Origin: Aeromonas rivipollensis
GTDB taxonomy: Bacteria; Pseudomonadota; Gammaproteobacteria; Enterobacterales; Aeromonadaceae
Assembly: GCF_010974825.1 (NCBI RefSeq)
Contig: NZ_JAAILA010000003.1
Coordinates: forward strand, 1 to 64,000
DNA: 64,000 nucleotides
Direction: 5' to 3'
Part shown: positions 9,978-19,105 of the stretch, piece after piece
Layout: every line of letters starts with the position of its first letter
Position numbering within the stretch: the first letter of the stretch is position 1
Position numbers and translations under genes: made by a program
The notes under the pieces: generated by a model
Database searches by the model: none
What the model was told of the DNA's origin: nothing
Seen by the model: the letters and a program-made list of their open reading frames with translations, nothing else

Positions 9978-10649
9978 ATGAACATAGATTTTTCTCCCCT
10001 GATAGACGATCTCCCCCTCGCGTATCGCTACCGTCCTGCCGTGGGTCAGCCAATTGGTCTGGTGATACTGATGCATGGGGTCGGCAGCAATGAGGACTCC
10101 TTGCTTGGCCTGGGAAGCTTCATTCCTAATAACCTTTCTGTCGTTTTGGTTCGCTCCCCTTTGACCATGGAGCCTGGGGCGTACTCCGCATTCTCGGTCA
10201 GTTTCACGGCAAACGGGCCCAAAATCGACACGGCAGCGGCAGAAGCAAGCCGGCAACGGCTCCTCCGGTTTATTCCCGAGCTGCAACTACGTTATGGCGT
10301 TACATCTGATCAAACCCTGATTGCCGGATTTAGCCAAGGGGGCATCATGTCAGCCAGCCTTGCACTGACCGCCCCCAAATGCGTTCGTGGCTTTGCCATT
10401 CTTTCTGGGCGCATCCTGCCGGAAATTGAGCCTCTCATCGCCCGGGCTGAAGATCTGCAACACCTGTCTGCGCTCGTGATACATGGTAAAAACGATGATC
10501 GACTGCCGTATTTCTGGGCAGAGAAAAGCACTGAGTTGCTTCAGGCACATGGCATCCCATCTCATCTGCTGAATTATGGAATTGGTCATGAAATTACCCA
10601 TGAGGTGGCTACTGATTTTGCATCCTGGGTTCGCAACATCTTGCTTTGA
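9978..10649 (+). CDS. Carboxylesterase/phospholipase-type alpha/beta hydrolase
   Basis: A 223-aa cytosolic serine hydrolase of the pfam02230 (YpfH/acyl-protein thioesterase-like) family. The oxyanion hole motif is LMHGVGSNEDS (about 31-41), the nucleophile GFSQGG (about 117-122), the acid in HGKNDDRLP (about 170) and the histidine in GIGHEI (about 202). The start at 9978 (MNIDFSPLID) is chosen because the family begins there; upstream codons read through the hexanucleotide repeat. It is the last gene of the LysR-linked block. Confidence 0.9.
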   Translation: MNIDFSPLIDDLPLAYRYRPAVGQPIGLVILMHGVGSNEDSLLGLGSFIPNNLSVVLVRSPLTMEPGAYSAFSVSFTANGPKIDTAAAEASRQRLLRFIPELQLRYGVTSDQTLIAGFSQGGIMSASLALTAPKCVRGFAILSGRILPEIEPLIARAEDLQHLSALVIHGKNDDRLPYFWAEKSTELLQAHGIPSHLLNYGIGHEITHEVATDFASWVRNILL

Positions 10650-11252
10650 GGGCTGTATAGATGATGCCTGACAAAGCCTTTGGCACCTCGCCACCCTCCA
10701 TTGCACAACGCTTATCACAGAATTCGCAAAGATGAGGTGTGGATCACACCGTCGATGCAATCCCATGCAGCCTCACCTAATGGCCCCATTTGTCACCAAC
10801 CAAGACAACCCAAGCGCATTGAATTCCCTTTGTGCACAAAGGAAACGAGATAACGTACTGTTTTGATTCACGAAAAGACAAAGTGTAAGAGCCCCATTGG
10901 GGATAGATACTACTGTTGTATTGAGACCAGTTGGTGATGGGGTAAAGCGACTTGCCCATGATGCAGACTTGAAGGAATGGTGATGATCAGATCGCCATGC
11001 CCTCAGTTAGTTCCATTCAAACCGTATCGATTTGGGAAACAACGTCGCTTGTAACTGAATGACCTGACCAACGAGTACAGCCTCCTTCCACTCGAAGGGG
11101 GGCACTCAACATCTTGATGCTGCCCCGCCCCCGCAATAAAACTCAACAAGTGAGGCATATCATATTAATTTTTAAAAGAAATTTGCTCATTATCTTCACC
11201 CCTGATATTTATTATGGTTATATTTTTCGGCAAGCATCAGGAGCTACCGAAC
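10650..11252. other. Intergenic region with island repeat copy B
   Basis: There is no supported gene in about 600 bases. It contains repeat copy B (10709-10902). The last 90 bases before the GGDEF gene are AT-rich and probably hold its promoter. Confidence 0.55.
10709..10902 (-). repeat. Island repeat copy B
   Basis: The left edge CGCTTATCACAGAATTCGCA (10709-10728) is identical to copy A. The right edge CCCCATTGGGGATAGATA (10892-10909) shares the 11-base core. The edges are about 183 bases apart, against about 190 in copy A, while the middle is poorly conserved. Confidence 0.65.
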
Positions 11253-13178
11253 ATGGCGACTTATCCCATTCCACCAGATGAAGCGGAGCGACTCCATCTG
11301 CTCCACGCTCTCCGCATCCTCGATACACCATCAGAAGAGGTCTTCGACCGTATAACCCGTTTAGTTGCACGCATTTTAGATGTCCCAATTGCGTTGGTTT
11401 CACTGGTCGACACGGACCGACAGTGGTTCAAGTCGCGGATAGGTATTGATGTGAATGAAACCCCTAGAGAGCTTGCTTTTTGTGCTCACGCCATAGCGCA
11501 AACATCACCGTTGATAGTAACTGACACAACACAAGACTCGCGCTTCATGAGTAACGCTCTCGTAACGGGAGACCCAAATATTCGCTTCTATGCTGGTGTG
11601 CCTCTGCGTAGCATAGGCGGACTCTCAATAGGTACATTATGTGCTATCGACTCCAAACCTCGGCAATTGAACCCTGGGGAGGTCAGTATTCTTGTTGACC
11701 TAGCGGCACTAGTTAGCAAAGAAATGCAAATGCGTGAAGCAATGCTTTTGAGCCATGCTCGTTCCGAGCAAGCCATACAAGCGATGGAGGATGTCGAGGC
11801 GCGTTTCAGAACTATATTTGAACGTGCAGGTGTGGGTATTGCGATGGTCGCGCCAGACGGCGGATGGCTGCGTGTCAACGATGCGTTATGCCAAATTGTC
11901 GGTTACAGCCAAGATGAGCTCATAAACCTCACATTTCAGGATATAACCCACCCCGACGATTTAAATACTGATTTGTCTCTGCTACAGCAATTAATTAATG
12001 ATGATATCGACCATTACCAGCTGGAAAAACGTTACATCACTAAATCAGGACGTTATGTTTGGATACAGCTAATAGTAACCAAGAAATTGAGTGAAAATGG
12101 TGAGCTAGAGTATTTCATTTCAATTATAAAAAATGTGCAGGAGCAGAAGGAAGCAGAGGCATCCTTGGCTGAGTTACATAAGGACTTGGAGAACCGAGTA
12201 GAAACAAGAACGAGAGACCTACAATTAGCCAATGAAATGCTGTCCGCCTCTATCGCACAGCAGCTTAGGTTTGAGCAAGAGTTACGCAGGCGCGAAGCTG
12301 AATTGCAAATGGTGCTCCAAAACGCGAACGATGCTTACGTATGCATTGATCACCACGGTGTGATCCGCGACTGGAATCAACAAGCAGAGCATACCTTCGG
12401 TTGGAGCCGCGAAGAGGCAATTGGCCGCCCACTTGATGAAACAATCATCCCGGCCTCAATGCGTGAGGCACATCGAAGAGGCTTGGCACGCTATCTGGCT
12501 ACCGGTAAGCACCATGTCCTCAATCAACATATCGAGCTGACAGCAGTACGCCGCGATGGTATGACCTTACCTGTTGAGGTACGTATTAGCCCTTTATTCA
12601 TTGATGGAAAAACAATTTTTAGTGCGTTCCTGCATGATATCACCGAACGTAAACAGGCCGAAGCAATCCGCGAATACGAAGCAACTCATGATTCACTGAC
12701 TGGATTGCATAACCGACGTGGTATGTTCAACCTGTTACCAGAAGCTATAGCTCGCGCTAAGCGTACTCAGACATCTTTAGCGCTACTGTATATAGATCTT
12801 GATGGTTTTAAGCAAATCAACGATACACATGGTCATGATAGCGGTGATCACGTATTACGTGTCATAGGTACTCGCTTACAGGAAAGCATTAGACAAACGG
12901 ATACAGCAGTACGCTTAGGCGGCGACGAATTTACTATCTTGTTGGAGAATATTAAGCACGGTACTACCGATGCAGATATAGTTGCTCATAAGATATTGGA
13001 AGCAATCCAACAGCCGATACAACTCGACTCAACAACAGGTGCTATTAGTGCAAGTATCGGCATAGCCGTTTATCATGCTGACAATATGATAAGTGCTGAT
13101 CAATTGCTTAGCCAAGCTGACTCTGCGATGTATGAAGCCAAGAACGCAGGGAAGGCTCGTGTTTGCGTACATAAGTGA
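11253..13178 (+). CDS. GAF-PAS-PAS diguanylate cyclase
   Basis: A 641-aa cytosolic protein predicted to make cyclic di-GMP. Domains in order: GAF (about 20-170, RLVARILDVPIALVSLVD ... FYAGVPL), PAS (about 185-300), a coiled coil (about 305-355), PAS (about 355-465) and GGDEF (about 475-640, starting DSLTGLHNRRG). The active-site loop is intact (LGGDEF), and an RQTD inhibitory site lies five residues before it, so product feedback is expected. No EAL domain and no membrane segment. The start at 11253 follows AGGAG; an upstream ATG at 11214 lacks one. It stands alone between repeat copy B and the WYL-like regulator. Confidence 0.92.
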   Translation: MATYPIPPDEAERLHLLHALRILDTPSEEVFDRITRLVARILDVPIALVSLVDTDRQWFKSRIGIDVNETPRELAFCAHAIAQTSPLIVTDTTQDSRFMSNALVTGDPNIRFYAGVPLRSIGGLSIGTLCAIDSKPRQLNPGEVSILVDLAALVSKEMQMREAMLLSHARSEQAIQAMEDVEARFRTIFERAGVGIAMVAPDGGWLRVNDALCQIVGYSQDELINLTFQDITHPDDLNTDLSLLQQLINDDIDHYQLEKRYITKSGRYVWIQLIVTKKLSENGELEYFISIIKNVQEQKEAEASLAELHKDLENRVETRTRDLQLANEMLSASIAQQLRFEQELRRREAELQMVLQNANDAYVCIDHHGVIRDWNQQAEHTFGWSREEAIGRPLDETIIPASMREAHRRGLARYLATGKHHVLNQHIELTAVRRDGMTLPVEVRISPLFIDGKTIFSAFLHDITERKQAEAIREYEATHDSLTGLHNRRGMFNLLPEAIARAKRTQTSLALLYIDLDGFKQINDTHGHDSGDHVLRVIGTRLQESIRQTDTAVRLGGDEFTILLENIKHGTTDADIVAHKILEAIQQPIQLDSTTGAISASIGIAVYHADNMISADQLLSQADSAMYEAKNAGKARVCVHK

Positions 13179-13477
13179 CAATATGCCGATATAACAACGG
13201 TGTCTGACAATCGAGTCATATACCGCTTATCGTTATTGAGTCGCCTGAGCACCGGTTTTCGCTAATCCCCTCCACAGACTGCCACAACCTCACCGAACGG
13301 GCCTTCCTGGCCCGCTCAACCGCTTCTCACCGGTTGATAACAAAACCCTTCCCCTGATGACAAAAGCCCATCGCCGATGATGCGTTTTGCGAAAAACTGC
13401 CTGCCAGCCAATTCGTCACGCCGTGTCGCGGCCTGTCTAGATAATCCGCGACACGGTTATTCCCCTTCTGTGATGGT
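13179..13477. other. Intergenic region upstream of the WYL-like regulator
   Basis: No gene is seen. It contains a CGGGCC/GGCCCG hairpin at about 13297-13313 and the palindromic operator candidate at 13421-13456. A short ACCGCTTATC segment near 13219 resembles the left edge of the island repeat. Confidence 0.5.
13421..13456. promoter_or_regulatory. Inverted repeat, candidate operator of the WYL-like regulator
   Basis: Perfect 11-base arms CCGTGTCGCGG / CCGCGACACGG are separated by 14 bases. The site ends 21 bases before the regulator start. A related GCGACA/TGTCGC palindrome precedes the TM2 gene at 14427-14443. Confidence 0.6.
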
Positions 13478-14371
13478 ATGCACGAACACGACAAGATTGC
13501 TCAACGCCTCGGTATGCTCCTCACCCGCCTGTACAGTGGTGAGAAGCTGCACCTGGGTGATCTGGCCACCGAGTACAACGTCACCGTGCGCACCCTGCAG
13601 CGGGATTTCAATCAACGCCTCAGTTATCTACCGATAGAGCACCGCAACCAGCAATACTGGCTGGATCCTGGGTTCCTCAATCACAAGAACGACGGAAAGC
13701 TGCGAAAGCTGGCCGAACAGTTGGGCATCACCGACTTGTTCCCCCGCGCCAGTGAACATCGTCTGGGTCAACTACTGGACAGAGGCAGCCCCAGTCTCTT
13801 CGCCATCAAGGGGTTCGATGGTCAATCAGCTGACTCACTGAGTCACCAGTTACCGGTATTAGAACAGGCACTGATCCACCATCTGCAATGCTGGCTCATC
13901 ACCAAAGACCAGCGCAAGCAACTGTTTAGCCCCTATCAGCTCGTCAATTACAAGGGCACCTGGCACTTGGTCGGCGTCAGCGAGGGGCTGTTGCAAGCCT
14001 ATCCGCTGAGCCACATCGCACTGGTTGAGCTATCGCAACAGACCTTCACCCGTGATGCGCTGATTCAGCGACAAATCGATACCGACCCGACGCTCTGGCG
14101 CTCCGGCATGATTGAGGTGCTGCTCAAGGCCAGTGCCTCCATCGCCATCAACTTTCAGCATCGTCCGTTACTGCCCGAGCAGGAGATAGTCAAAACCCTG
14201 GATGACGGTGCGCTGTTACTGAGCAGTCGCGTGCTCGATGCCAATCAAATTCTGCCTGTCATCAAATCCTGGATGCCGGGGCTTACCGTGATCTCGCCCG
14301 GTTTTATCCATGAGCAGATCGTCCGCGATTTACGCCATCTATTGACCCTGATGAGTCAGGCTCCGCCCTGA
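13478..14371 (+). CDS. WYL-domain-like transcriptional regulator
   Basis: A 297-aa protein with an N-terminal DeoR-type helix-turn-helix (about 5-60, LTRLYSGEKLHLGDLATEY-NVTVRTLQRDF) and a middle region (about 130-205) like a WYL ligand-sensing domain (LFSPYQLVNYKGTWHLVGV ... YPLSHIALVEL). The C-terminal part resembles the WYL extension. The ligand for this family is often single-stranded nucleic acid (family knowledge). A perfect palindrome just upstream suggests autoregulation, and a similar palindrome before 14498 suggests that the TM2 operon is its target. Confidence 0.85.
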   Translation: MHEHDKIAQRLGMLLTRLYSGEKLHLGDLATEYNVTVRTLQRDFNQRLSYLPIEHRNQQYWLDPGFLNHKNDGKLRKLAEQLGITDLFPRASEHRLGQLLDRGSPSLFAIKGFDGQSADSLSHQLPVLEQALIHHLQCWLITKDQRKQLFSPYQLVNYKGTWHLVGVSEGLLQAYPLSHIALVELSQQTFTRDALIQRQIDTDPTLWRSGMIEVLLKASASIAINFQHRPLLPEQEIVKTLDDGALLLSSRVLDANQILPVIKSWMPGLTVISPGFIHEQIVRDLRHLLTLMSQAPP

Positions 14372-14426
14372 CCCATTTGTGACAAAGATCCCAGTTTACA
14401 CATCTGGCGACAGCGCCTGACATGCC

Positions 14427-14443
14427 GCGACACCACCTGTCGC
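14427..14443. promoter_or_regulatory. Palindrome upstream of the TM2 gene
   Basis: GCGACA-CCACC-TGTCGC, with further GGCGACA copies at 14406-14412, shares the GCGACA core with the palindrome before the regulator gene. It is 55 bases upstream of the TM2 start. Confidence 0.5.
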
Positions 14444-14497
14444 CGCTGTTTCACATTGTCGTCAACCATCCCGCAGTCGATACCCAAGGAGTAGTGC

Positions 14498-15166
14498 ATG
14501 AACACCATCAGCCTGCAAAAAGTGTCCGACAACACTCTTTGCTCCAGCAGTCCCTATGAGCAACTCTTCGATCATGTCGCCGCCCATTTGCAAGCCCAGG
14601 GTGGCACGATAAAAACCATCGAGCGCGCACAAGGCCGGCTCGAAGCCGCATGGAAATATGGTTTTAACCCATTCGGTATGCGCATCACCGTGAATTTCGC
14701 TTCCCAAGGCGATGAGACCATCCAGCTCACCCTCAATGGCTCATTTGTCGATGCCATCGATACCTTCGGTGCCGCAAAGAAGAAAGCCAGGGCAATCACT
14801 GATGAACTGCTGAAGCCTATCGATATCGCGGCATCGCCGATTAAAGAGGGGGCAACATCCTCCCAGCAGCCCTCTGCCGCGACCACTCCCCCGCAGGCAC
14901 CGCTAAACGGCGCAAACGCCGTTGCGCACCGTGGCAAGCGTAAGGGGCTCACCGCTGTGTTCGCTTTCTTGGGCGGCGGCATTGGTCTGCATAAGTTCTA
15001 CACCGGGAACTGGGGCTGGGGGCTTATCTACCTCGCACTCTGCACCACCGGCCTTCCCCTGATCTTGTCCGTGATCGAGTTCATCCGTGTTTTGTGCCTG
15101 ACACAGGAGGAGTTTGACCGTCGCTATAACTACCGCCCCATATCCGCGTTTTCATGGGTGTGGTGA
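14498..15166 (+). CDS. TM2 domain membrane protein
   Basis: A 222-aa protein in two parts. Residues 1-110 form a soluble domain of unknown family with a proline/alanine-rich linker after it. Residues about 145-210 are a TM2 domain: GLTAVFAFLGGGIGLHKFY, a GNWGWGL turn, then YLALCTTGLPLILSVIEFI with a following charged tail. The G-x-x-H-K-F-Y motif is the TM2 hallmark. A GGAG site precedes the ATG. The next gene starts 12 bases after its stop, so they form an operon. Confidence 0.88.
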   Translation: MNTISLQKVSDNTLCSSSPYEQLFDHVAAHLQAQGGTIKTIERAQGRLEAAWKYGFNPFGMRITVNFASQGDETIQLTLNGSFVDAIDTFGAAKKKARAITDELLKPIDIAASPIKEGATSSQQPSAATTPPQAPLNGANAVAHRGKRKGLTAVFAFLGGGIGLHKFYTGNWGWGLIYLALCTTGLPLILSVIEFIRVLCLTQEEFDRRYNYRPISAFSWVW

Positions 15167-15178
15167 GGAGCGCCTTGT

Positions 15179-15868
15179 ATGAACATAAAAACTGCAGTCG
15201 GTTTAATGATGCTCTGCTCGACAGGCGCTTATGCTGGCGTACTCAGCATGCTGGATGTGGCAACCCTCAAGGAAAGCGAGCTGGAGATGTGCCCGAACAT
15301 CTCCGTCGAGAAGATGGTCAACAGCTTTTTCGAAGACCCCGAGTGGACCGGCGGGAAAGCGGCGGATGGTCGGAAGTTGGTGAATGTCAGCGGCACCATC
15401 ACCTATGCTAATCAGCCCGCACGGGCCATGGTGCAGGTCTGGATGCAAGCCGATGGTTTTTCTGTGGAGGCGCTGGAGATTAACGGACGACCCCAGCCGG
15501 AGGGAATGCTGGATCTGCTACTAGAGAAAATGTGCCAGAGCGCCAGAGGCTCTGACCATACCGGGGATCCACAGCAACAAGCCGTGGCGCTGCCGTTCAC
15601 GGGAACCCGGTACTTCAACTTCGGAGGTGAAAATGGGATTCAACAATCCATCACTATCGCCCCCAACGGACGCGTCACATTGAGATCCCATGGTGCGACC
15701 TCTGTCTCTGTCGATTATCAGGGCGTGTATGAAAACCCACTGCTGACCCCGGCGGGTAACTACCGCGTTCATGCGGACAAGATATATCTCACCGACGAAG
15801 GCGGAGACCTCCCTGACCCATCAGAGTGTGAAGTCATCGTGTGCGAGACAGAACTGTCTGCACCTTGA
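15179..15868 (+). CDS. Secreted hypothetical protein
   Basis: A 229-aa protein with a signal peptide (MNIKTAVGLMMLCSTGAYA, cut near residue 19), so periplasmic or outer. Six cysteines in the mature part, three of them in the last 20 residues or so (SECEVIVCETE), suggest disulfides. Two similar-sized halves are apparent: about 20-125, resembling a small beta-rich domain, and about 130-225 with a TRYFNFGG start. I recognise no family. It is in an operon with the TM2 gene (12-base gap, GGAG site). Confidence 0.7.
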   Translation: MNIKTAVGLMMLCSTGAYAGVLSMLDVATLKESELEMCPNISVEKMVNSFFEDPEWTGGKAADGRKLVNVSGTITYANQPARAMVQVWMQADGFSVEALEINGRPQPEGMLDLLLEKMCQSARGSDHTGDPQQQAVALPFTGTRYFNFGGENGIQQSITIAPNGRVTLRSHGATSVSVDYQGVYENPLLTPAGNYRVHADKIYLTDEGGDLPDPSECEVIVCETELSAP

Positions 15869-16028
15869 TGCACTGAAGCCAAAAACAACGACAAGCACGG
15901 TGAATAGAAACTCATAAATCAGAGGCTAATCAACATTTTATAGCCGTACACCGAGATAAAATTATCACGATGATAACGGACCATGCTCTGGGCGTTATCG
16001 CATACCAATAATAAACGGGAAACTAACA

Positions 16029-17477
16029 ATGAAGAAAACCCCCTTGGCCATGATGTTGATGGCTACTTTGTCAGGCTGTGGCGGTGGTGGTGGTGGTAGC
16101 GACGGTGGAAACACGGATAGTCCAACCCCACCGAGTGCCTCCTTGGCGATGTCAGGAAAGGCGATTGATGGTTACATTCAAGGCGCTACCGTCTATCTCG
16201 ATCTCAATTTCAACCGTCAGTGGGATGATGGTGAACCCAAGACAACCACCAATGATGCCGGTGATTATCGGTTAGAGCTGCCGGTAGACCTGCAAACCTG
16301 CGCTCAATACGCCCCCTTGGTGGTCGATGTGCCGGTAGATGCTGTGGACCAGGATCTTGGCCCGGTAACAGAAGCCTATCAGATGGTCCTTCCTCCCACC
16401 TTTGCCCCCATCACCAAGGATGATGTCTACCATGTGACGCCGCTGACCACGGTGCTCTGGAGCAGTGTAGAAAGTGAGCTGGCAGCCCAATCACAGACGA
16501 CTTGCCAGACCGTCATGGCGAACCGGCAAAAGCAGGAACAGTTGATCGCCTCGATGAAACAGGCCGTCAGCCGTGTTGTCAGTCACTACAACATCTCCGA
16601 GCAGACGCTGTATGCGGACTTCATCGCCAGCGGTGATAGCGAGACAGCCACCCTGGCCCAGGAGATCGTGCGCGGCTTGCAGCAGTCCTTCACCGAGACA
16701 GAAGCCTTGAAACGGGAAAACCCGGACGCCAAGTTTGTCTATGTCGATTACCACAAGGGGGATAGTCGCGATCACAACAATACCTATCCGGACGCTTGGT
16801 ATCGTGAAATCCAGTTGCAAGGGCCAGCCCAGAGCAGCACCGAGCTGGTGAAGGTGAGCGATGATTTCGCACAAATCATCAAGACCATCATCTATGGTGA
16901 AGAACGCCAAGTGACGGGCAATAACTACACCTACACAACCCGCTACGACTTTGAGTCGCGCAATGGGGATAACACCCCCTATAGCTGTGACATCAAGGAG
17001 ACCCTCTCGACCCGCTCGAACGGAAAAATGTACTCACTGGAGAATCTGGCTAAAACATCAGCAGAGAGCTTCAACGACTGTGCTCCTGACGATATGGCAG
17101 CAGCGATCACCCACCGCTACGCCTTCATCAACTACAGCAACAACGATCTGAGCTACTCCACCCAATTCATCTATAGCCGTCAGGCGGGCGCATTCAGCTT
17201 CCTGAGCGATTGGGTCGGTCTGGAAGCACAGCTATCCACCCTGAATATGGGTGAGCTCACTGCTGCTCTTGAAGCCCTCCCCTATCAGTATGATGAACCA
17301 TCCCAAGATCCTGATGCTACTAGCTGGGTCAAGAGCATGACGGCCAGTGAAAATGGCAACACCATCAAAACTAGCTACAACAGCAGCGGCCTCTATCAGA
17401 AGCAGACAACCTATGCGGACGGTACTCATAGCCTGGAATGTGGCACGGACGGCGTAAACTGGGGAGCCTGTCAGTAA
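16029..17477 (+). CDS. Large lipoprotein
   Basis: A 482-aa predicted lipoprotein. The leader MKKTPLAMMLMATLSGC has a lipobox ending at Cys-17, followed by a glycine run and a Ser/Pro/Thr linker. Residues about 45-110 (GKAIDGYIQGATVYLDLN) look like a carboxypeptidase-regulatory-like or SdrD-type beta domain often seen in marine gammaproteobacterial lipoproteins. The rest has no recognised family. It is 160 bases after the secreted protein, in the same direction, and is probably exported to the same compartment. Confidence 0.75.
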   Translation: MKKTPLAMMLMATLSGCGGGGGGSDGGNTDSPTPPSASLAMSGKAIDGYIQGATVYLDLNFNRQWDDGEPKTTTNDAGDYRLELPVDLQTCAQYAPLVVDVPVDAVDQDLGPVTEAYQMVLPPTFAPITKDDVYHVTPLTTVLWSSVESELAAQSQTTCQTVMANRQKQEQLIASMKQAVSRVVSHYNISEQTLYADFIASGDSETATLAQEIVRGLQQSFTETEALKRENPDAKFVYVDYHKGDSRDHNNTYPDAWYREIQLQGPAQSSTELVKVSDDFAQIIKTIIYGEERQVTGNNYTYTTRYDFESRNGDNTPYSCDIKETLSTRSNGKMYSLENLAKTSAESFNDCAPDDMAAAITHRYAFINYSNNDLSYSTQFIYSRQAGAFSFLSDWVGLEAQLSTLNMGELTAALEALPYQYDEPSQDPDATSWVKSMTASENGNTIKTSYNSSGLYQKQTTYADGTHSLECGTDGVNWGACQ

Positions 17478-17895
17478 TCCGGCACCATAGAGCAGAAACA
17501 CAGAGGTCAGGGCTAGTCGGCACTGGCCTCTTTTTCGCAATCATAAGCTAAAGGCGGACAGTCTTGGCTGATGGCAGGGCCGCATCCTTAATTCAGCAAA
17601 AAACCATCATCCAGCGCAACATGCTTGAAATGCGCATCGCAGCCTGCACGTAACCATATGATTTATCGACGAAGAATGGATAGGTGTAACAGCGCCAATG
17701 AGGATACACAGTGTACTGGTCCAAGGCAGGAGCTGGGGAAGTGATGTCCTGAGGGATGATTTAGGAAACAACGTCATGGCAACCCACCGTAGTTGCTTGC
17801 CCTCCAATGCTATACCTGCTCTTGAAGCAGGCTAAGGAACATGGATAATCAGGAAAAACTCTGTTAGATGCGGTGATTCTCACCTTAGGATTTTT
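17478..17895. other. Intergenic region with island repeat copy C
   Basis: No supported gene. It contains repeat copy C (about 17648-17712). The base composition drops sharply to the AT-rich orphan gene that follows. Confidence 0.5.
17648..17712 (-). repeat. Island repeat copy C
   Basis: GTGTAACAGCGCCAATGAGG (17684-17703) followed by ATACAC is a diverged form of the copy A-B core. It shares the outer ACCATATGATTTATC segment (17652-17666) with copy A (6627-6641). Confidence 0.55.
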
Positions 17896-19017
17896 ATGCA
17901 GCACAAATATCTAATCAATGATAATGACCCTGATATCGCATATGTTCTTGAAGCACATCCACACCTCACTCCCGATATCTTATTTGAAGAAAAAGATGGT
18001 AAAATCACCCTCAAAAAACAATCCATAAAAATTTATTCCTCTGGTAAGACTTCACGGCTAAATGAATTCTTCAACCTGGAGATACTTAGCAAGTATATAT
18101 ATTACCTCCATGCCGAATGCGTTAAAAAATCGAGAGTTAAGGGTAAAGCATTTGATGCTCTGGTCGCATTTGGTTGGCGTTTTTATGGAGAGGATGACAT
18201 CGCCGAAAGCCTGACCGGAGAAACAAAACGCCTGTATGCTGCATTGCTCAAGGAATTTGAGGCATGTAGCTCTATTTATAACATGACAACAGATGATTCA
18301 TATTGTGGTGAAGACAATGCCATAAAGATCTATGCAACTAATCTCTCGGGTTTGCTGATAGCATTTTTGGATGAGGTGGAAATCCCTTCAAATATAAAAA
18401 TCAAAAACAACACTAAAAAGAGAAAAGTTGTCAAAGCACACTTCGCAAGAGCCTGGCTCATTGAGCCGGCCATTAAAATGCTAAAGAAAATCGATGTAGA
18501 TACATCAGATCCATACATAATTGATTTGGTAGGGTTTATTTGTATGGCTTTTGGCACTGCAGCATATTATGTCTTATCAGAAACAGACAAAGCTTTGATT
18601 GACTCTAGGTCATGGATAAAATCCCCAGACGAATATTTCATTGCAAACCTAAAGGAAGAGATGTTTCACGGCACTAAAATAACTAATCGTGCAGTACGAG
18701 ACATCCCCAAAAACCTATACATCAAATTAATAGTTTTTTATTTGGAGGGAAACTGGGATGTTGTGTCAGAGCTGTACGGCACACCCAGCAGCCCCTTTCC
18801 ATACACCATTAAAAATTTACTAATAGTTTTGAGCGATATTTGTGACGATGTATTTACTCTTACAGATCCGCGTCATAGTATCGCACCAGCCATACCGATG
18901 GGGAATAGCAATGAGGCTATTGATAAAGAGATAGTTATGCGGACAAAACTTAATAAAATCATCGGGAAGAATGGCCCTCTCCTGTCTGAGCTGACAAATA
19001 ATGAGAATGCTACTTAA
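17896..19017 (+). CDS. Hypothetical protein, AT-rich orphan
   Basis: A 373-aa, mostly helical, soluble protein with no signal peptide and no motif I recognise. Its codon use is strongly AT-biased (many AAA, ATA, TTA), unlike the blocks on either side, so recent transfer is likely. An AGGA site precedes the ATG at 17896. It lies between repeat copy C and the polymerase-associated integrase. Its position next to other accessory genes makes a defence or mobile-element role possible, but nothing in the sequence shows it. Confidence 0.7.
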   Translation: MQHKYLINDNDPDIAYVLEAHPHLTPDILFEEKDGKITLKKQSIKIYSSGKTSRLNEFFNLEILSKYIYYLHAECVKKSRVKGKAFDALVAFGWRFYGEDDIAESLTGETKRLYAALLKEFEACSSIYNMTTDDSYCGEDNAIKIYATNLSGLLIAFLDEVEIPSNIKIKNNTKKRKVVKAHFARAWLIEPAIKMLKKIDVDTSDPYIIDLVGFICMAFGTAAYYVLSETDKALIDSRSWIKSPDEYFIANLKEEMFHGTKITNRAVRDIPKNLYIKLIVFYLEGNWDVVSELYGTPSSPFPYTIKNLLIVLSDICDDVFTLTDPRHSIAPAIPMGNSNEAIDKEIVMRTKLNKIIGKNGPLLSELTNNENAT

Positions 19018-19035
19018 CAAAAATGGCATTTCCTG

Positions 19036-19054
19036 AATGCATGTGATGTCAATG
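19036..19054 (+). repeat. Direct repeat left of the pipolin-type integrase
   Basis: AATGCATGTGATGTCAATG, 52 bases before the integrase start; the same 19 bases, with one mismatch, occur after the gene at 20324-20342. Confidence 0.7.
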
Positions 19055-19105
19055 ATGTAACCATCCCCGATGGCCTAGCATCCTCCTTTTTCTGAAGGAG
19101 GATCT

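Noticed and set aside
16029-17477. Pilin or autotransporter
   Set aside because: The lipobox and glycine-rich linker fit a lipoprotein; no beta-barrel C-terminus or prepilin motif.
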